From NCBI RefSeq assembly GCF_000373645.1, contig NZ_KB892079.1, forward strand, positions 1 to 64,000: DNA of 64,000 nucleotides. The letters are read 5' to 3'. This document shows, piece by piece, positions 28,814 to 37,586 of this stretch. Numbering within the stretch: position 1 is the stretch's first letter; each line of letters opens with the position of its first letter. The notes below the pieces were generated by a model, which saw only the letters and a program-made list of their open reading frames with translations, was not told the origin of the DNA and did not search any database. This DNA comes from Streptomyces sp. ATexAB-D23 (GTDB lineage: Bacteria; Actinomycetota; Actinomycetes; Streptomycetales; Streptomycetaceae). A program made the translations under genes and the position numbers.

Positions 28814-29889
28814 AACGCTTCCCGCACGGACTCGTGCTCGGCAAGTTCTACCCGCCGCACGCCGGCCACCACCACCTCGTCCGCACCGCGCGGGCCCGCT
28901 GCGAGCGGCTGACCGTGCTGGTCTGCGCCGCGTCGGTGGAGTCCGTACCGCTCGCCGACCGGGTCGACTGGATGCGCCGCGCGCACCCGGACGTGACGGT
29001 GGTGGGCGCCGTGGACGACACCCGCATGGATCTCCACGACCCCGCGATCTGGGACGCCCACATGGCGGTCTTCACCGGGGCGGTGCCCGAGCGGGTGGAC
29101 GCCGTCTTCACCTCGGAGTCGTACGGGGACGAACTGGCCCGCCGCTTCGGCGCCGAGTCCGTCTGCGTCGACCCCGCCCGCACCGCCTACCCGGTCTCCG
29201 GCACCGCCGTCCGCGCGGACCCGGCCGGCTGCTGGGACTTCCTCGAAGCACCGGTCAGGGCGGCGCTCGCCCGCCGCGTCGTCGTCCTGGGCGCCGAGTC
29301 CACCGGCACGACCACGCTGGCCCGCGAGCTGGCCGCCCACTACCGGCGGCGCGGCGGGGTGTGGGCGCGCACGGGGTACGTGGCCGAGTACGGGCGTGAG
29401 TTCAGCGAGCGGAAGCTGGCCGAACTGCGGGCCCGGTGGCCCCGGGCCCAGTGGGAGGACGTCACCTTCACCACCCACGACTTCCCGCTGATCGCCGAGG
29501 TCCAGAACGCCCGGGAGGAGGAGGCGGCCGGCACCGGGTCCCCGGTGCTCGTCTGCGACACCGACTCCTTCGCCACGACCGTCTGGCACGAGCGGTACGT
29601 CGGTGGCCGCAACCCCCTCGTCGAGCGGATCGCGGACCGGGCCCGCCACCACCTGTGGCTGCTCACCGACCACGAGGGCGTCGCCTTCGAGGACGACGGG
29701 CTGCGCGACGGGGAGGAGCTGCGGCCCTGGATGACCGACCGGTTCCGGGCCGAACTCACCCGCACCGGTAGGCCGTTCATCGAACTGACCGGCAGCCGCG
29801 AGGAGCGCCTGGCCCGCGCGGTCGAGGCCGTCGACGCCCTGCTCGCCGAGGGCTGGGACTTCGCCGCGCCCCTCCCGGAGCACCGATGA
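28810..29889 (+). CDS. nadR: NadR-like NMN adenylyltransferase / ribosylnicotinamide kinase
   Basis: 359 aa. The N-terminal nucleotidyltransferase domain has GLVLGKFYPPHAGHHHLVRT (HAGH at 17-20) and YPVSGTAVRADPAGCWDFLE (the ISGT/R-type motif). The C-terminal kinase domain begins RRVVVLGAESTGTTTLAREL; Walker A normally reads GXESXGKS/T but the Lys is Thr here. Later VLVCDTDSFATTVWHERYVG is kinase-like. It lacks the helix-turn-helix of E. coli NadR. It would convert nicotinamide riboside to NMN and NAD. Overlaps both neighbours by ATGA. Confidence 0.92.
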   Translation: MKRFPHGLVLGKFYPPHAGHHHLVRTARARCERLTVLVCAASVESVPLADRVDWMRRAHPDVTVVGAVDDTRMDLHDPAIWDAHMAVFTGAVPERVDAVFTSESYGDELARRFGAESVCVDPARTAYPVSGTAVRADPAGCWDFLEAPVRAALARRVVVLGAESTGTTTLARELAAHYRRRGGVWARTGYVAEYGREFSERKLAELRARWPRAQWEDVTFTTHDFPLIAEVQNAREEEAAGTGSPVLVCDTDSFATTVWHERYVGGRNPLVERIADRARHHLWLLTDHEGVAFEDDGLRDGEELRPWMTDRFRAELTRTGRPFIELTGSREERLARAVEAVDALLAEGWDFAAPLPEHR

Positions 29890-30620
29890 GCGCCGCCGCC
29901 CCCGAGGGATACGACCCGCACGCCTTCGAACCGTTCGCCGTCACCGTCGACCTGGCCGTCTTCACGGTCCGCGACTCCCGGCTGCACGTCCTGCTCGTCG
30001 AACGCGGCGAGGCCCCGTACAAGGGCCACTGGGCGCTGCCCGGCGGCTTCGTCCTGCCCCGCGAGTCCGCGGGCGTCGCGGCCCGCCGGGAACTGGCCGA
30101 GGAGACCGGGCTGAGCGGCGACACCGTCTCCGGCCTCCACCTGGAACAGCTGCGCACCTACAGCGACCCCGACCGCGACCCCCGGATGCGCGTCGTCTCC
30201 GTCGCCTACACGGCCCTCGTCCCCGACCTGCCGGAACCGCGCGGCGGCGGGGACGCGGCGGGCGCCCGGTGGTGGGACACGGGGCTGACCGGCCCCCTCG
30301 CCTTCGACCACGACCGCATCCTCACCGACGCCCGCGACCGCATCGGCGCCAAACTCGAATACACCTGCCTGGCCACCGCCTTCTGCCCGGCGCACTTCAC
30401 CCTGGGCGAGCTCCAGCAGGTCTACGAAACGGTCTGGGGCGTCCCGCTGGACCGCCCCAACTTCCGCCGCAAGGTCCTCGCCACCCCCGGCTTCGTCCAG
30501 CCCGCCGAGGGCGCGCCGCGCCGGACCGGCGGACGCGGCAAACCGGCCGCCCTCTACCGGGCGGGCGACGCCACCACCCTGCACCCCCCGCTGCTGCGAC
30601 CCGAAGGACGGACCACATGA
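29886..30620 (+). CDS. nrtR: NrtR-type Nudix-related transcriptional regulator
   Basis: 244 aa. The N-terminal Nudix domain (VTVDLAVFTVRDSRLHVLLV) is followed by a winged helix (FTLGELQQVYETVWGVPLDR, NFRRKVLATPGFVQP) that is diagnostic of NrtR. The Nudix box GFVLPRESAGVAARRELAEE plus TGL fits GX5EX7REUXEEXGU exactly, so catalytic activity may remain. NrtR proteins repress NAD biosynthesis genes and respond to ADP-ribose or related ligands. It lies within the operon and probably binds the palindrome at 28127-28149. Confidence 0.92.
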   Translation: MSAAAPEGYDPHAFEPFAVTVDLAVFTVRDSRLHVLLVERGEAPYKGHWALPGGFVLPRESAGVAARRELAEETGLSGDTVSGLHLEQLRTYSDPDRDPRMRVVSVAYTALVPDLPEPRGGGDAAGARWWDTGLTGPLAFDHDRILTDARDRIGAKLEYTCLATAFCPAHFTLGELQQVYETVWGVPLDRPNFRRKVLATPGFVQPAEGAPRRTGGRGKPAALYRAGDATTLHPPLLRPEGRTT

Positions 30621-31633
30621 CCACGACCCGCACGCGGAGGGCGGCCACCGGATCGCTGACCGGGCTCGCGCTCGGCGACGCGCTCGGTTTCCCGACCGAG
30701 TTCAACGACGTGCCGTCGATCCTCGCCAAGTGCGGGCCCTGGCGCGAAATGGAACTGCCGCGGCCCGCCTTCGTCACCGACGACACGCAGATGACCCTCG
30801 CGCTGGGCCGGGGCGTCCGCACCGCCATGGACAGCGGACTGCTCACCCCCGAGCGGCTGGTGGACCCGGTGCGCGCCGAGTTCGTCGCCTGGTACCACTC
30901 GCCCGACAACAACCGCGCCCCCGGCCGCACCTGCCTGGAGGCGTGTGAGCTGCTCGACGGCGACCGTGTCTGGCAGGAGGCCAGCCGGACCGGCTCCAAG
31001 GGCTGCGGCGCCAACATGCGCGTCGCACCCATCGGCCTCGTCCCCGGCCTCAGCGACGAACAGCGCGCCGGAGCGGCCCAGCTCCAGTCCGCGCTCACCC
31101 ACGGCCATCCGACGGCCCTGGCCGCCTCCGACCTGACGGCCCACGCGGTGTACCTGCTCGCCCACGGCGCCGAACCGCTCGGACTGATCGGCCAGCTGCG
31201 CTCCTACGCCTACGAGAACCGCGACCGCTACCTCACCCGGTGGCTCGGCGACCTGTGGCGCCACACGCACGACGCCTCGCCCGAAGCGTTCATCAGCCGG
31301 GGCTGGGACGAGTGCCTGGCCGCGCTGGAGACCGTCCGGGACGCCCTGCGCGACCCGTCACCGGAGACCGACCCGTGCGAGCGGACCGGGGACGGCTGGA
31401 TCGCCGAGGAGGCCCTCGCCACGGCCCTGCACTGCTTCCTGCTCTTCCCCGGCGACCCCGTCACCGCCCTGCGCCGGGCCGCCTGCACCCGGGGCGACTC
31501 GGACTCGATCGCCTGCCTGGCCGGCGCGCTGGCCGGCGCGCACCTGGGGGACGAGGTCTGGCCGGACGCGTGGGCGGAACGGATCGAGTACCGCAGCGAC
31601 CTGCTGTCGCTCGGGGCGCTCTGGGACGCGTGA
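30617..31633 (+). CDS. ADP-ribosylglycohydrolase family protein
   Basis: 338 aa. GSLTGLALGDALGFPTEFND near the N-terminus, TDDTQMTLALGRGVRTAMDS (metal-binding Thr-Asp-Asp), and GDSDSIACLAGALAGAHLGD near the C-terminus are the dinuclear Mg-binding motifs of DraG/ARH enzymes, which release ADP-ribose from proteins or other ADP-ribosylated molecules. The ATG at 30617 overlaps nrtR (ATGA). Its product may be ADP-ribose, a known effector type for NrtR, which would link the enzyme to the regulator; that link is inference. Confidence 0.92.
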   Translation: MTTTRTRRAATGSLTGLALGDALGFPTEFNDVPSILAKCGPWREMELPRPAFVTDDTQMTLALGRGVRTAMDSGLLTPERLVDPVRAEFVAWYHSPDNNRAPGRTCLEACELLDGDRVWQEASRTGSKGCGANMRVAPIGLVPGLSDEQRAGAAQLQSALTHGHPTALAASDLTAHAVYLLAHGAEPLGLIGQLRSYAYENRDRYLTRWLGDLWRHTHDASPEAFISRGWDECLAALETVRDALRDPSPETDPCERTGDGWIAEEALATALHCFLLFPGDPVTALRRAACTRGDSDSIACLAGALAGAHLGDEVWPDAWAERIEYRSDLLSLGALWDA

Positions 31634-31653
31634 GCCGGCGGCGCGCCCCGCTC

Positions 31654-32370
31654 TCAGCCGGCTGAGGTTCCCCCGTCCGCCGCCAGTGCCGACGCCCGGC
31701 GGGTGCGGATCAGGAAGTCCTCGACGCGCGCCCGGTCCGGTTCGGGTGGCAGGGGGGAGGAGGTGGCCGCCTCGTCGTTCTCGGCGGCCAGGAGGGTCAT
31801 GCGGCGCTCCACCTCGGGCCAGGGCACCTCGCCCCGCTTGACCGCGAGCAGGTCCTCGCGGGCCGGGCCCACGTCGATCGTCAGTTCGCCGGTGCGCAGC
31901 AGTTCGCGGCTGCTGGTCAGCAGGCGCAGCAGGTGCATGGCGTGCTTCCAGCGCGGGGCGCCGTACTGGCGGACGTCGGCCTCCAGCTTGCGGCGCTGGC
32001 CCAGCGCGTACCGTACGAACGTTCCGTGCGCGTGGCGGGAGAGGAACGCCCCGCGCAGGGCGAGCAGCTCGCGGCCGGTCGCGTCGATCCGCTCCACCAG
32101 GGGTGAGTGCAGGCACTCCAGCACATTGGGGTTGGCCCGCAGTGCCAGCTCGCAGAAGCGTTCCAGCTCCCAGGAGAACTGCTCGTCGGCCGGGCCGTCG
32201 ACATGCGTGGGCGGCTTGTCGAAGCGCCAGAACAGCGGGGTCGGCGCCAGGTACACACCACGCAGGTCGGTGTCGCTGCCCTCCGTCGCGAGGCCGAAGG
32301 CGCGCGATCCCATCACGCAGGAGTACACGGTGTGGCCGCGCACCAGGTCCTCACCGGTGGGAGTGATCAT
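31654..32370 (-). CDS. Nucleotidyltransferase (PF10127/RlaP-like)
   Basis: 238 aa. YSCVMGSRAFGLATEGSDTD carries the GS...D.D active-site signature of polymerase-beta-type nucleotidyltransferases, followed by LRGVYLAPTPLFW. Helical C-terminal half (HAMHLLRLLTSSRELLRTGE). The family is linked to RNA repair in some bacteria but has no assigned substrate here. No RNA ligase neighbour. ATG at 32370 with TACCCT 7 nt upstream and no ribosome-binding site: likely leaderless. It converges with the glycohydrolase gene, 20 bp apart. Confidence 0.82.
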   Translation of the reverse strand: MITPTGEDLVRGHTVYSCVMGSRAFGLATEGSDTDLRGVYLAPTPLFWRFDKPPTHVDGPADEQFSWELERFCELALRANPNVLECLHSPLVERIDATGRELLALRGAFLSRHAHGTFVRYALGQRRKLEADVRQYGAPRWKHAMHLLRLLTSSRELLRTGELTIDVGPAREDLLAVKRGEVPWPEVERRMTLLAAENDEAATSSPLPPEPDRARVEDFLIRTRRASALAADGGTSAG

Positions 32371-32377
32371 GCGGGGG

Positions 32378-32383
32378 AGGGTA
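32378..32383 (-). promoter_or_regulatory. Putative -10 element, leaderless nucleotidyltransferase gene
   Basis: TACCCT on the minus strand, 7 nt before the ATG at 32370. Confidence 0.45.
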
Positions 32384-32499
32384 CGCGAGGGCCCGCTCCT
32401 GGCGCGTCTCATAAAAAGGGCGGCCGGGCGGGGGACCCCGCCGCCCCTCTACGCTGAAGCACAAGCACACGAAGCGGTGGGACGAGCAAGGAGCACGAC

Positions 32500-32862
32500 G
32501 TGGCGGTACGAGCGGTCCGCGGGGCTGTCCAGCTGGACCGGGACGAGGCCGGACACATGGACGAGCAGGTCAGCGCCCTGCTCACCGCCGTCCTGGAACG
32601 GAACGAACTCGTCGCGGACGACCTGATCAGTATCTGGTTCACGGCCACCCCCGACCTGCACAGCGACTTCCCGGCCGCCGCCGCACGCGGCATAGGGATC
32701 GTCGACGTCCCGCTGATCTGCGCCCAGGAGCTGGACATCGAGGGCGCCATGCCCCGGGTGGTCCGCATCCTCGCCCACGTCGAGACGTACCTGGCCAAGG
32801 CCGAGATCAGCCACGTCTACCTCGGCGCCACCGCCGCCCTGCGCAAGGACATCGCCCAGTGA
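32500..32862 (+). CDS. aroH: Chorismate mutase, AroH class
   Basis: 120 aa. Residues matching the Bacillus AroH active site are visible: Arg7, Glu77 (in CAQELDIEG), Arg89 (in PRVVRILAHVE) and Tyr107 (in SHVYLGAT). It isomerises chorismate to prephenate. GTG at 32500 has AAGGAG 6-7 nt upstream. Its stop overlaps the tyrA start by GTGA, so prephenate production and use are translationally coupled. Confidence 0.95.
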   Translation: MAVRAVRGAVQLDRDEAGHMDEQVSALLTAVLERNELVADDLISIWFTATPDLHSDFPAAAARGIGIVDVPLICAQELDIEGAMPRVVRILAHVETYLAKAEISHVYLGATAALRKDIAQ

Positions 32863-33944
32863 GAACCGCCGTCGTCATCGGAACCGGCCTCGTCGGCACC
32901 TCAGCGGCCCTCGCCCTCGCGAGCCGCGGCGTCAGGGTCCACCTCGTCGACCACGACCCCGAGTCGGCCAGGACCGCCGCCGCGCTCGGCGCCGGTACGG
33001 ACGAGCCGGCCGAGGGCCCCGTCGACCTGGCGATCGTCGCCGTACCGCCCGCCCACACCGCCGCCGTGCTCGCCACCGCGATGCGCGACGGCGTCGCCCG
33101 GGGCTACCTCGACGTCGCCAGCGTCAAGGGCGGTCCGCGCCGCGAGCTGGAGGCGATGGGGGCCGACCTCACCCCGTACATCGGCTCCCACCCCATGGCC
33201 GGCAAGGAGCGCTCCGGGCCGCTCGCCGCCACCGCCGACCTCTTCGAGGGGCGCCCCTGGGTCCTCACCCCGACCCCGGGCTCCGACACCGAGGTCCTCA
33301 ACCTCGCGCTCGAACTGATCGCGCTCTGCCGCGCCGTCCCGGTCGTCATGGACGCCGACGCCCACGACCGGGCCGTCGCCCTCGTCTCCCACACCCCGCA
33401 GCTGATCTCGTCCATGGTCGCCGCCCGGCTGGAGGACGCCGACGAGACCGCCGTACGCCTGTGCGGCCAGGGCATCAGGGACGTCACCCGCATCGCGGCC
33501 TCCGACCCCCGGATGTGGGTCGAGATCCTGTCCGCCAACCCCGGACCCGTCGCCGACGTCCTCGCCGGGGTCGCCGCCGACCTGGACGAGACCGTCGCCG
33601 CGCTGCGCGGGCTCCAGTCCGCCGACGAGGACAAGCGGCGCGCGGGCACCGAGGGCATCCAGGACGTCCTGCGCCGGGGCAACGCCGGCCGGGTCCGGGT
33701 GCCCGGCAAGCACGGCGCCGGCCCCGCCGCGTACGAGGTCGTGGCCGTCCTCATCAGCGACCGCCCCGGCGAACTGGCCACGATCTTCGCCGACGCGGGC
33801 CGGTCCGGGATCAACATCGAGGACGTGCGCATCGAGCACGCCACCGGCCAGCAGGCGGGCCTCGTCCAGCTCATGGTCGAACCGAGCTCCGCCCCCGCCC
33901 TGGCCGCCGCCCTCCGGGAACGGGGCTGGTCGATCCGGCAGTGA
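32859..33944 (+). CDS. tyrA: Prephenate dehydrogenase
   Basis: 361 aa. AVVIGTGLVGTSAALALASR is the NAD(P)-binding motif; YIGSHPMAGKERSGPLAATA holds the catalytic His; HTPQLISSMVAARL is family typical. A C-terminal ACT domain (YEVVAVLISDRPGELATIFA, GINIEDVRIEH) suggests feedback by tyrosine. It oxidatively decarboxylates prephenate to 4-hydroxyphenylpyruvate. Coupled to aroH by GTGA overlap. Confidence 0.95.
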   Translation: MRTAVVIGTGLVGTSAALALASRGVRVHLVDHDPESARTAAALGAGTDEPAEGPVDLAIVAVPPAHTAAVLATAMRDGVARGYLDVASVKGGPRRELEAMGADLTPYIGSHPMAGKERSGPLAATADLFEGRPWVLTPTPGSDTEVLNLALELIALCRAVPVVMDADAHDRAVALVSHTPQLISSMVAARLEDADETAVRLCGQGIRDVTRIAASDPRMWVEILSANPGPVADVLAGVAADLDETVAALRGLQSADEDKRRAGTEGIQDVLRRGNAGRVRVPGKHGAGPAAYEVVAVLISDRPGELATIFADAGRSGINIEDVRIEHATGQQAGLVQLMVEPSSAPALAAALRERGWSIRQ

Positions 33945-34082
33945 CCCCGGGGAGCCGGGCCCCGGGGCGCACGCTTGTCCACAGGGGTGGTCGGACCCGT
34001 CCCGGCACTCGGTAACCTTGTGCGGGGCGGGTTCACGCGTCCCCGTCCAGCCCGCCCGAGCACCAGGAAGGTGTCCACCACC

Positions 34083-34787
34083 GTGGAAACCGTAAGCGCC
34101 GCCGTCCGGACCGCCCCGGCCGCAGTGATCGTCGCCATCGACGGCCCCTCCGGTACCGGCAAGTCCAGCACCTCCAAGGCCGTCGCCGCCCAGCTCGGCC
34201 TGAGCTACCTGGACACCGGCGCCCAGTACCGCGCCATCACCTGGTGGATGCTGAACAACGGCATCGACGTGCGGGACGCCGCGCAGGTGGCGACCGCCGC
34301 CGCCAAGCCGGTCATCGTCTCCGGTACCGACCCCTCGGCCCCGACGATCACCGTCGACGGCGAGGACGCCTCCGGCCCGATCCGCACCCAGGAGGTCACC
34401 TCCGAGGTCAGCGCCGTCAGCGCCGTCCCCGAGGTGCGCACCCGGATCACCGAGCTCCAGCGCACCATCGCCGCCGGAGCGGAGAAGGGCATCGTGGTCG
34501 AGGGCCGCGACATCGGCACCACCGTGCTGCCCGACGCCGACATCAAGATCTTCCTCACCGCGTCGCCCGAGGCCCGTGCCGCCCGCCGCAGCGGCGAGGT
34601 CAAGGGCTCCGATCTCGCCGCCACCAAGGAGGCGCTGATCAAGCGGGACGCCGCCGACTCCGGCCGCAAGACCTCGCCGCTCGCCAAGGCGGACGACGCG
34701 GTCGAGGTGGACACCACCGAGCTGACGCTCCAGCAGGTCATCGAGTGCGTCGTCACCCTCGTCGGGGAGAAGCGGGCCGCGAAGTGA
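34083..34787 (+). CDS. cmk: Cytidylate kinase
   Basis: 234 aa. P-loop AIDGPSGTGKSSTSKAVAAQ, LGLSYLDTGAQYRAITWWML, and VVEGRDIGTTVLPDADIKIF are the CMP kinase signatures. It phosphorylates CMP and dCMP. The GTG at 34083 has AGGAAGG about 11 nt upstream; GTG at 34071 is too close to that site. Followed by plsC with a GTGA overlap. Confidence 0.95.
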   Translation: METVSAAVRTAPAAVIVAIDGPSGTGKSSTSKAVAAQLGLSYLDTGAQYRAITWWMLNNGIDVRDAAQVATAAAKPVIVSGTDPSAPTITVDGEDASGPIRTQEVTSEVSAVSAVPEVRTRITELQRTIAAGAEKGIVVEGRDIGTTVLPDADIKIFLTASPEARAARRSGEVKGSDLAATKEALIKRDAADSGRKTSPLAKADDAVEVDTTELTLQQVIECVVTLVGEKRAAK

Positions 34788-35446
34788 CCGACGCCACGGA
34801 CGCGCCGTCCGCACGCGGAGCGGCGGTCGGGCGCGGCATCGGAATCGGGCTGATGTACGGGCTCTTCAGGCCCCGTGTCCTCGGCGCCTGGCGGGTCCCC
34901 GCCTCCGGACCCGTCATACTCGCGGTGAACCACTCGCACAACATCGACGGGCCGATGCTGATGGGCACCGCGCCCCGGCCCGTCCACTTCCTGATCAAGA
35001 AAGAGGCGTTCGTCGGCCCCCTGGACCCGTTCCTGCGCGGAATCGGCCAGCTGAAGGTGGACCGTACGACCGCCGACCGCACCGCCATCACCCACGCGCT
35101 CGGCGTGCTGGAGGACGGCGGGGCGCTCGGGATATTCCCCGAGGGCACCCGCGGCGAGGGAGACTTCGCCTCGCTGCGCGCCGGGCTCGCGTACTTCGCG
35201 GTACGCAGCGGGGCGCCGATCGTGCCCGTGGCCGTCCTGGGAAGCACCGAGCGCCGCGGACGGTTGATATCAGCACTGCCACCGCTGCGCAGCCGCGTCG
35301 ACGTCGTCTTCGGAGCACCCTTCGAAGCCGGTGACCGGAGCGGGCGGCGTACGCGCAAGGCGCTGGACGAGGCCACGCTGCGCATCCAGGCCCGGCTGAC
35401 CGGCCACCTGGAGCATGCCGGGCGCCTCACCGGGCGCACCGGGTAA
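34784..35446 (+). CDS. plsC: 1-acyl-sn-glycerol-3-phosphate acyltransferase
   Basis: 220 aa. The catalytic HX4D is in AVNHSHNIDGPMLMG, the second block is KKEAFVGPLDPFLRGIGQLK, and block III is GIFPEGTRGEGDFASL. It acylates lysophosphatidate on the inner membrane face. GTG at 34784 overlaps the cmk stop. In actinobacteria a plsC-like gene is commonly found between cmk and der. Confidence 0.93.
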   Translation: MTDATDAPSARGAAVGRGIGIGLMYGLFRPRVLGAWRVPASGPVILAVNHSHNIDGPMLMGTAPRPVHFLIKKEAFVGPLDPFLRGIGQLKVDRTTADRTAITHALGVLEDGGALGIFPEGTRGEGDFASLRAGLAYFAVRSGAPIVPVAVLGSTERRGRLISALPPLRSRVDVVFGAPFEAGDRSGRRTRKALDEATLRIQARLTGHLEHAGRLTGRTG

Positions 35447-35510
35447 GACTTGAGTAGTGGACCGCGCGCTGCGTGGTCCATCGATGATGATGCAAAGAGG
35501 AACGGACTTC

Positions 35511-36980
35511 ATGAACGACCAGATTCACTCCGGCGGCTCGGACCACGAGCACGGAGAGCTTGGCGATGCCGAGTACGCGGAGTTCATGGAGCTCGCCGCG
35601 CAGGAGGGGTTCGACCTCGAAGACGTCGAGGGCGCGATCGGTGAGGCCGGTCACGGACCACTGCCCGTCCTCGCCGTGGTCGGCCGCCCCAACGTCGGCA
35701 AGTCGACCCTCGTGAACCGGATCATCGGCCGCCGTGAGGCCGTTGTCCAGGACAAGCCGGGCGTCACCCGCGACCGCGTCAGCTACGAGGCCGAGTGGGC
35801 GGGCCGCCGCTTCAAGGTCGTCGACACCGGCGGCTGGGAGCAGGACGTCCTCGGCCTGGACGCCTCCGTCGCCGCCCAGGCGGAGTACGCGATCGAGACG
35901 GCCGACGCGGTCGTCTTCGTGGTGGACTCCACCGTCGGCGCCACCGACACCGACGAGGCCGTCGTCAAGCTGCTGCGCCGGGCCGGCAAGCCCGTCGTGC
36001 TGTGCGCCAACAAGGTCGACGGGCAGAGCGGCGAGGCCGACGCCACCGCGCTGTGGTCGCTCGGTCTCGGCCAGCCGCACCCGGTCTCCTCGCTGCACGG
36101 CCGCGGCACCGGCGACATGCTGGACGCCGTCCTGGAGGCCCTCCCCGAGGCCCCGCCGCAGGCCTTCGGCTCCGCCCTCGGCGGCCCCCGGCGCATCGCG
36201 CTCATCGGCCGCCCGAACGTCGGCAAGTCCTCCCTGCTGAACAAGGTGGCGAACGAGGACCGCGTCGTCGTCAACGCGCTGGCGGGCACCACCCGTGACC
36301 CGGTGGACGAGCTGATCGAGCTCGGCGGCGTGACCTGGAAGTTCATCGACACGGCCGGTATCCGGCGCCGCGTCCACCTCCAGGAGGGCGCCGACTACTA
36401 CGCCTCGCTGCGCACCGCCGCCGCCCTGGAGAAGGCGGAGGTCGCGGTGATCCTGATCGACGCCAGCGAGTCGATCAGCGTCCAGGACCAGCGCATCGTC
36501 ACCATGGCCGTGGAGGCCGGCCGCGCCGTCGTGCTCGCCTTCAACAAGTGGGACACGCTGGACGAGGAGCGCCGCTACTACCTGGAGCGCGAGATCGAGA
36601 CGGAGCTCGCGCAGGTCGAGTGGGCCCCCCGGGTCAACGTCTCGGCGCTCACCGGCCGACACATGGAGAAGCTGGTACCGGCGATCGAGACCGCGCTCGA
36701 CGGCTGGGAGACCCGCGTCCCGACCGGCCGGCTGAACGCCTTCCTCGGTGAGATCGTCGCCGCCCACCCGCACCCGGTCCGCGGCGGCAAGCAGCCCCGC
36801 ATCCTCTTCGGCACCCAGGCGGGCACCAAGCCGCCGCGGTTCGTCCTCTTCGCCTCCGGCTTCCTGGAGCACGGCTACCGGCGCTTCGTGGAGCGCCGCC
36901 TGCGCGAGGAGTTCGGCTTCGAGGGCACCCCGATCCACATCTCGGTGCGGGTCCGCGAGAAGCGCGGCCGCAAGAAGTAG
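35511..36980 (+). CDS. der: Ribosome-assembly GTPase Der (EngA)
   Basis: 489 aa. Two tandem GTPase domains each with GRPNVGKS (about residues 61 and 234), DTGGWE / DTAGIRRR as G3, and NKVD / NKWD as G4, then a C-terminal KH-like domain (RVPTGRLNAFLGEIVAAHPH). An acidic N-terminal 50 residues is an actinobacterial feature. It acts in 50S maturation. ATG at 35511 with AAAGAGGA 8 nt upstream. A 23-bp hairpin follows at 37009. Confidence 0.96.
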   Translation: MNDQIHSGGSDHEHGELGDAEYAEFMELAAQEGFDLEDVEGAIGEAGHGPLPVLAVVGRPNVGKSTLVNRIIGRREAVVQDKPGVTRDRVSYEAEWAGRRFKVVDTGGWEQDVLGLDASVAAQAEYAIETADAVVFVVDSTVGATDTDEAVVKLLRRAGKPVVLCANKVDGQSGEADATALWSLGLGQPHPVSSLHGRGTGDMLDAVLEALPEAPPQAFGSALGGPRRIALIGRPNVGKSSLLNKVANEDRVVVNALAGTTRDPVDELIELGGVTWKFIDTAGIRRRVHLQEGADYYASLRTAAALEKAEVAVILIDASESISVQDQRIVTMAVEAGRAVVLAFNKWDTLDEERRYYLEREIETELAQVEWAPRVNVSALTGRHMEKLVPAIETALDGWETRVPTGRLNAFLGEIVAAHPHPVRGGKQPRILFGTQAGTKPPRFVLFASGFLEHGYRRFVERRLREEFGFEGTPIHISVRVREKRGRKK

Positions 36981-37008
36981 GCCCTCGGGTCTGTTCGCGC
37001 GCGCATGC

Positions 37009-37057
37009 GACGCAGCCCCGGACCCGCTCGGTCACCGAGCGGGTCCGGGGCTGCGTC
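37009..37057. terminator. der terminator
   Basis: 23-bp perfect arms (37009-37031 / 37035-37057) with a TCA loop; lies between der and the converging gene at 37084. No U-tract. Confidence 0.8.
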
Positions 37058-37083
37058 GTGCGGGGAGTCCGTCGTGCGGGGAT

Positions 37084-37434
37084 TCAGGCGTCCCGCGAGC
37101 CCGGGGGCAGCGCCGCGGGCCGGCCGCGCCCCGCGTGCCGTCCCACCCGCTGCCAGGAGCCGAGACTCCCGGTGCGCGTGCCCCCGCCGCCGTGGTCTCC
37201 CGCGGCGGACCCGGTGCCGGCCGTGACCGCGCCGCCGGGCGCGGAGTGGCCCGAGTGCCCGCGCAGCGGGGCGCGCGAGCCGAAGAGGCCGGTGCCGAAG
37301 GCCTGGAGCCCCAGACTCTCCTCGCCGGTCCGGTCGCCCGGCAGCGCCCGGAACGAGCGGCGGTACTCGGAGTACAGCGCGTCGTAGATCGGGGTCTGGG
37401 ACGGGCCGCCCGATGGGTCCTGCGAGGGACGCAT
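37084..37434 (-). CDS. Conserved hypothetical protein
   Basis: 116 aa. MRPSQDPSGGPSQTPIYDAL, then YSEYRRSFRALPGDRTGEES and GLQAFGTGLFGS look like a real coding start with a conserved core; the rest is Gly/Arg/His-rich and disordered. No recognised domain. The start is uncertain: no ribosome-binding site is clear at 37434, and the same frame is open further upstream over the neighbouring gene. It lies downstream of and in the same direction as the 276-aa gene at 37587-38417. Confidence 0.6.
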   Translation of the reverse strand: MRPSQDPSGGPSQTPIYDALYSEYRRSFRALPGDRTGEESLGLQAFGTGLFGSRAPLRGHSGHSAPGGAVTAGTGSAAGDHGGGGTRTGSLGSWQRVGRHAGRGRPAALPPGSRDA

Positions 37435-37586
37435 GGCAGGGATCGGGCTCGGACGCTGGTGGGAGGGGTCGTATGAGTGCACGTAGGTGCCAACGACCCC
37501 GTCGGCCGTCGGATGCGGGCCCGCCGGAGAAACACCCGTGGGGGAAACAGCTGTTCGCCGTCGGCGCGGGGGTTGCGCGGGCACGG

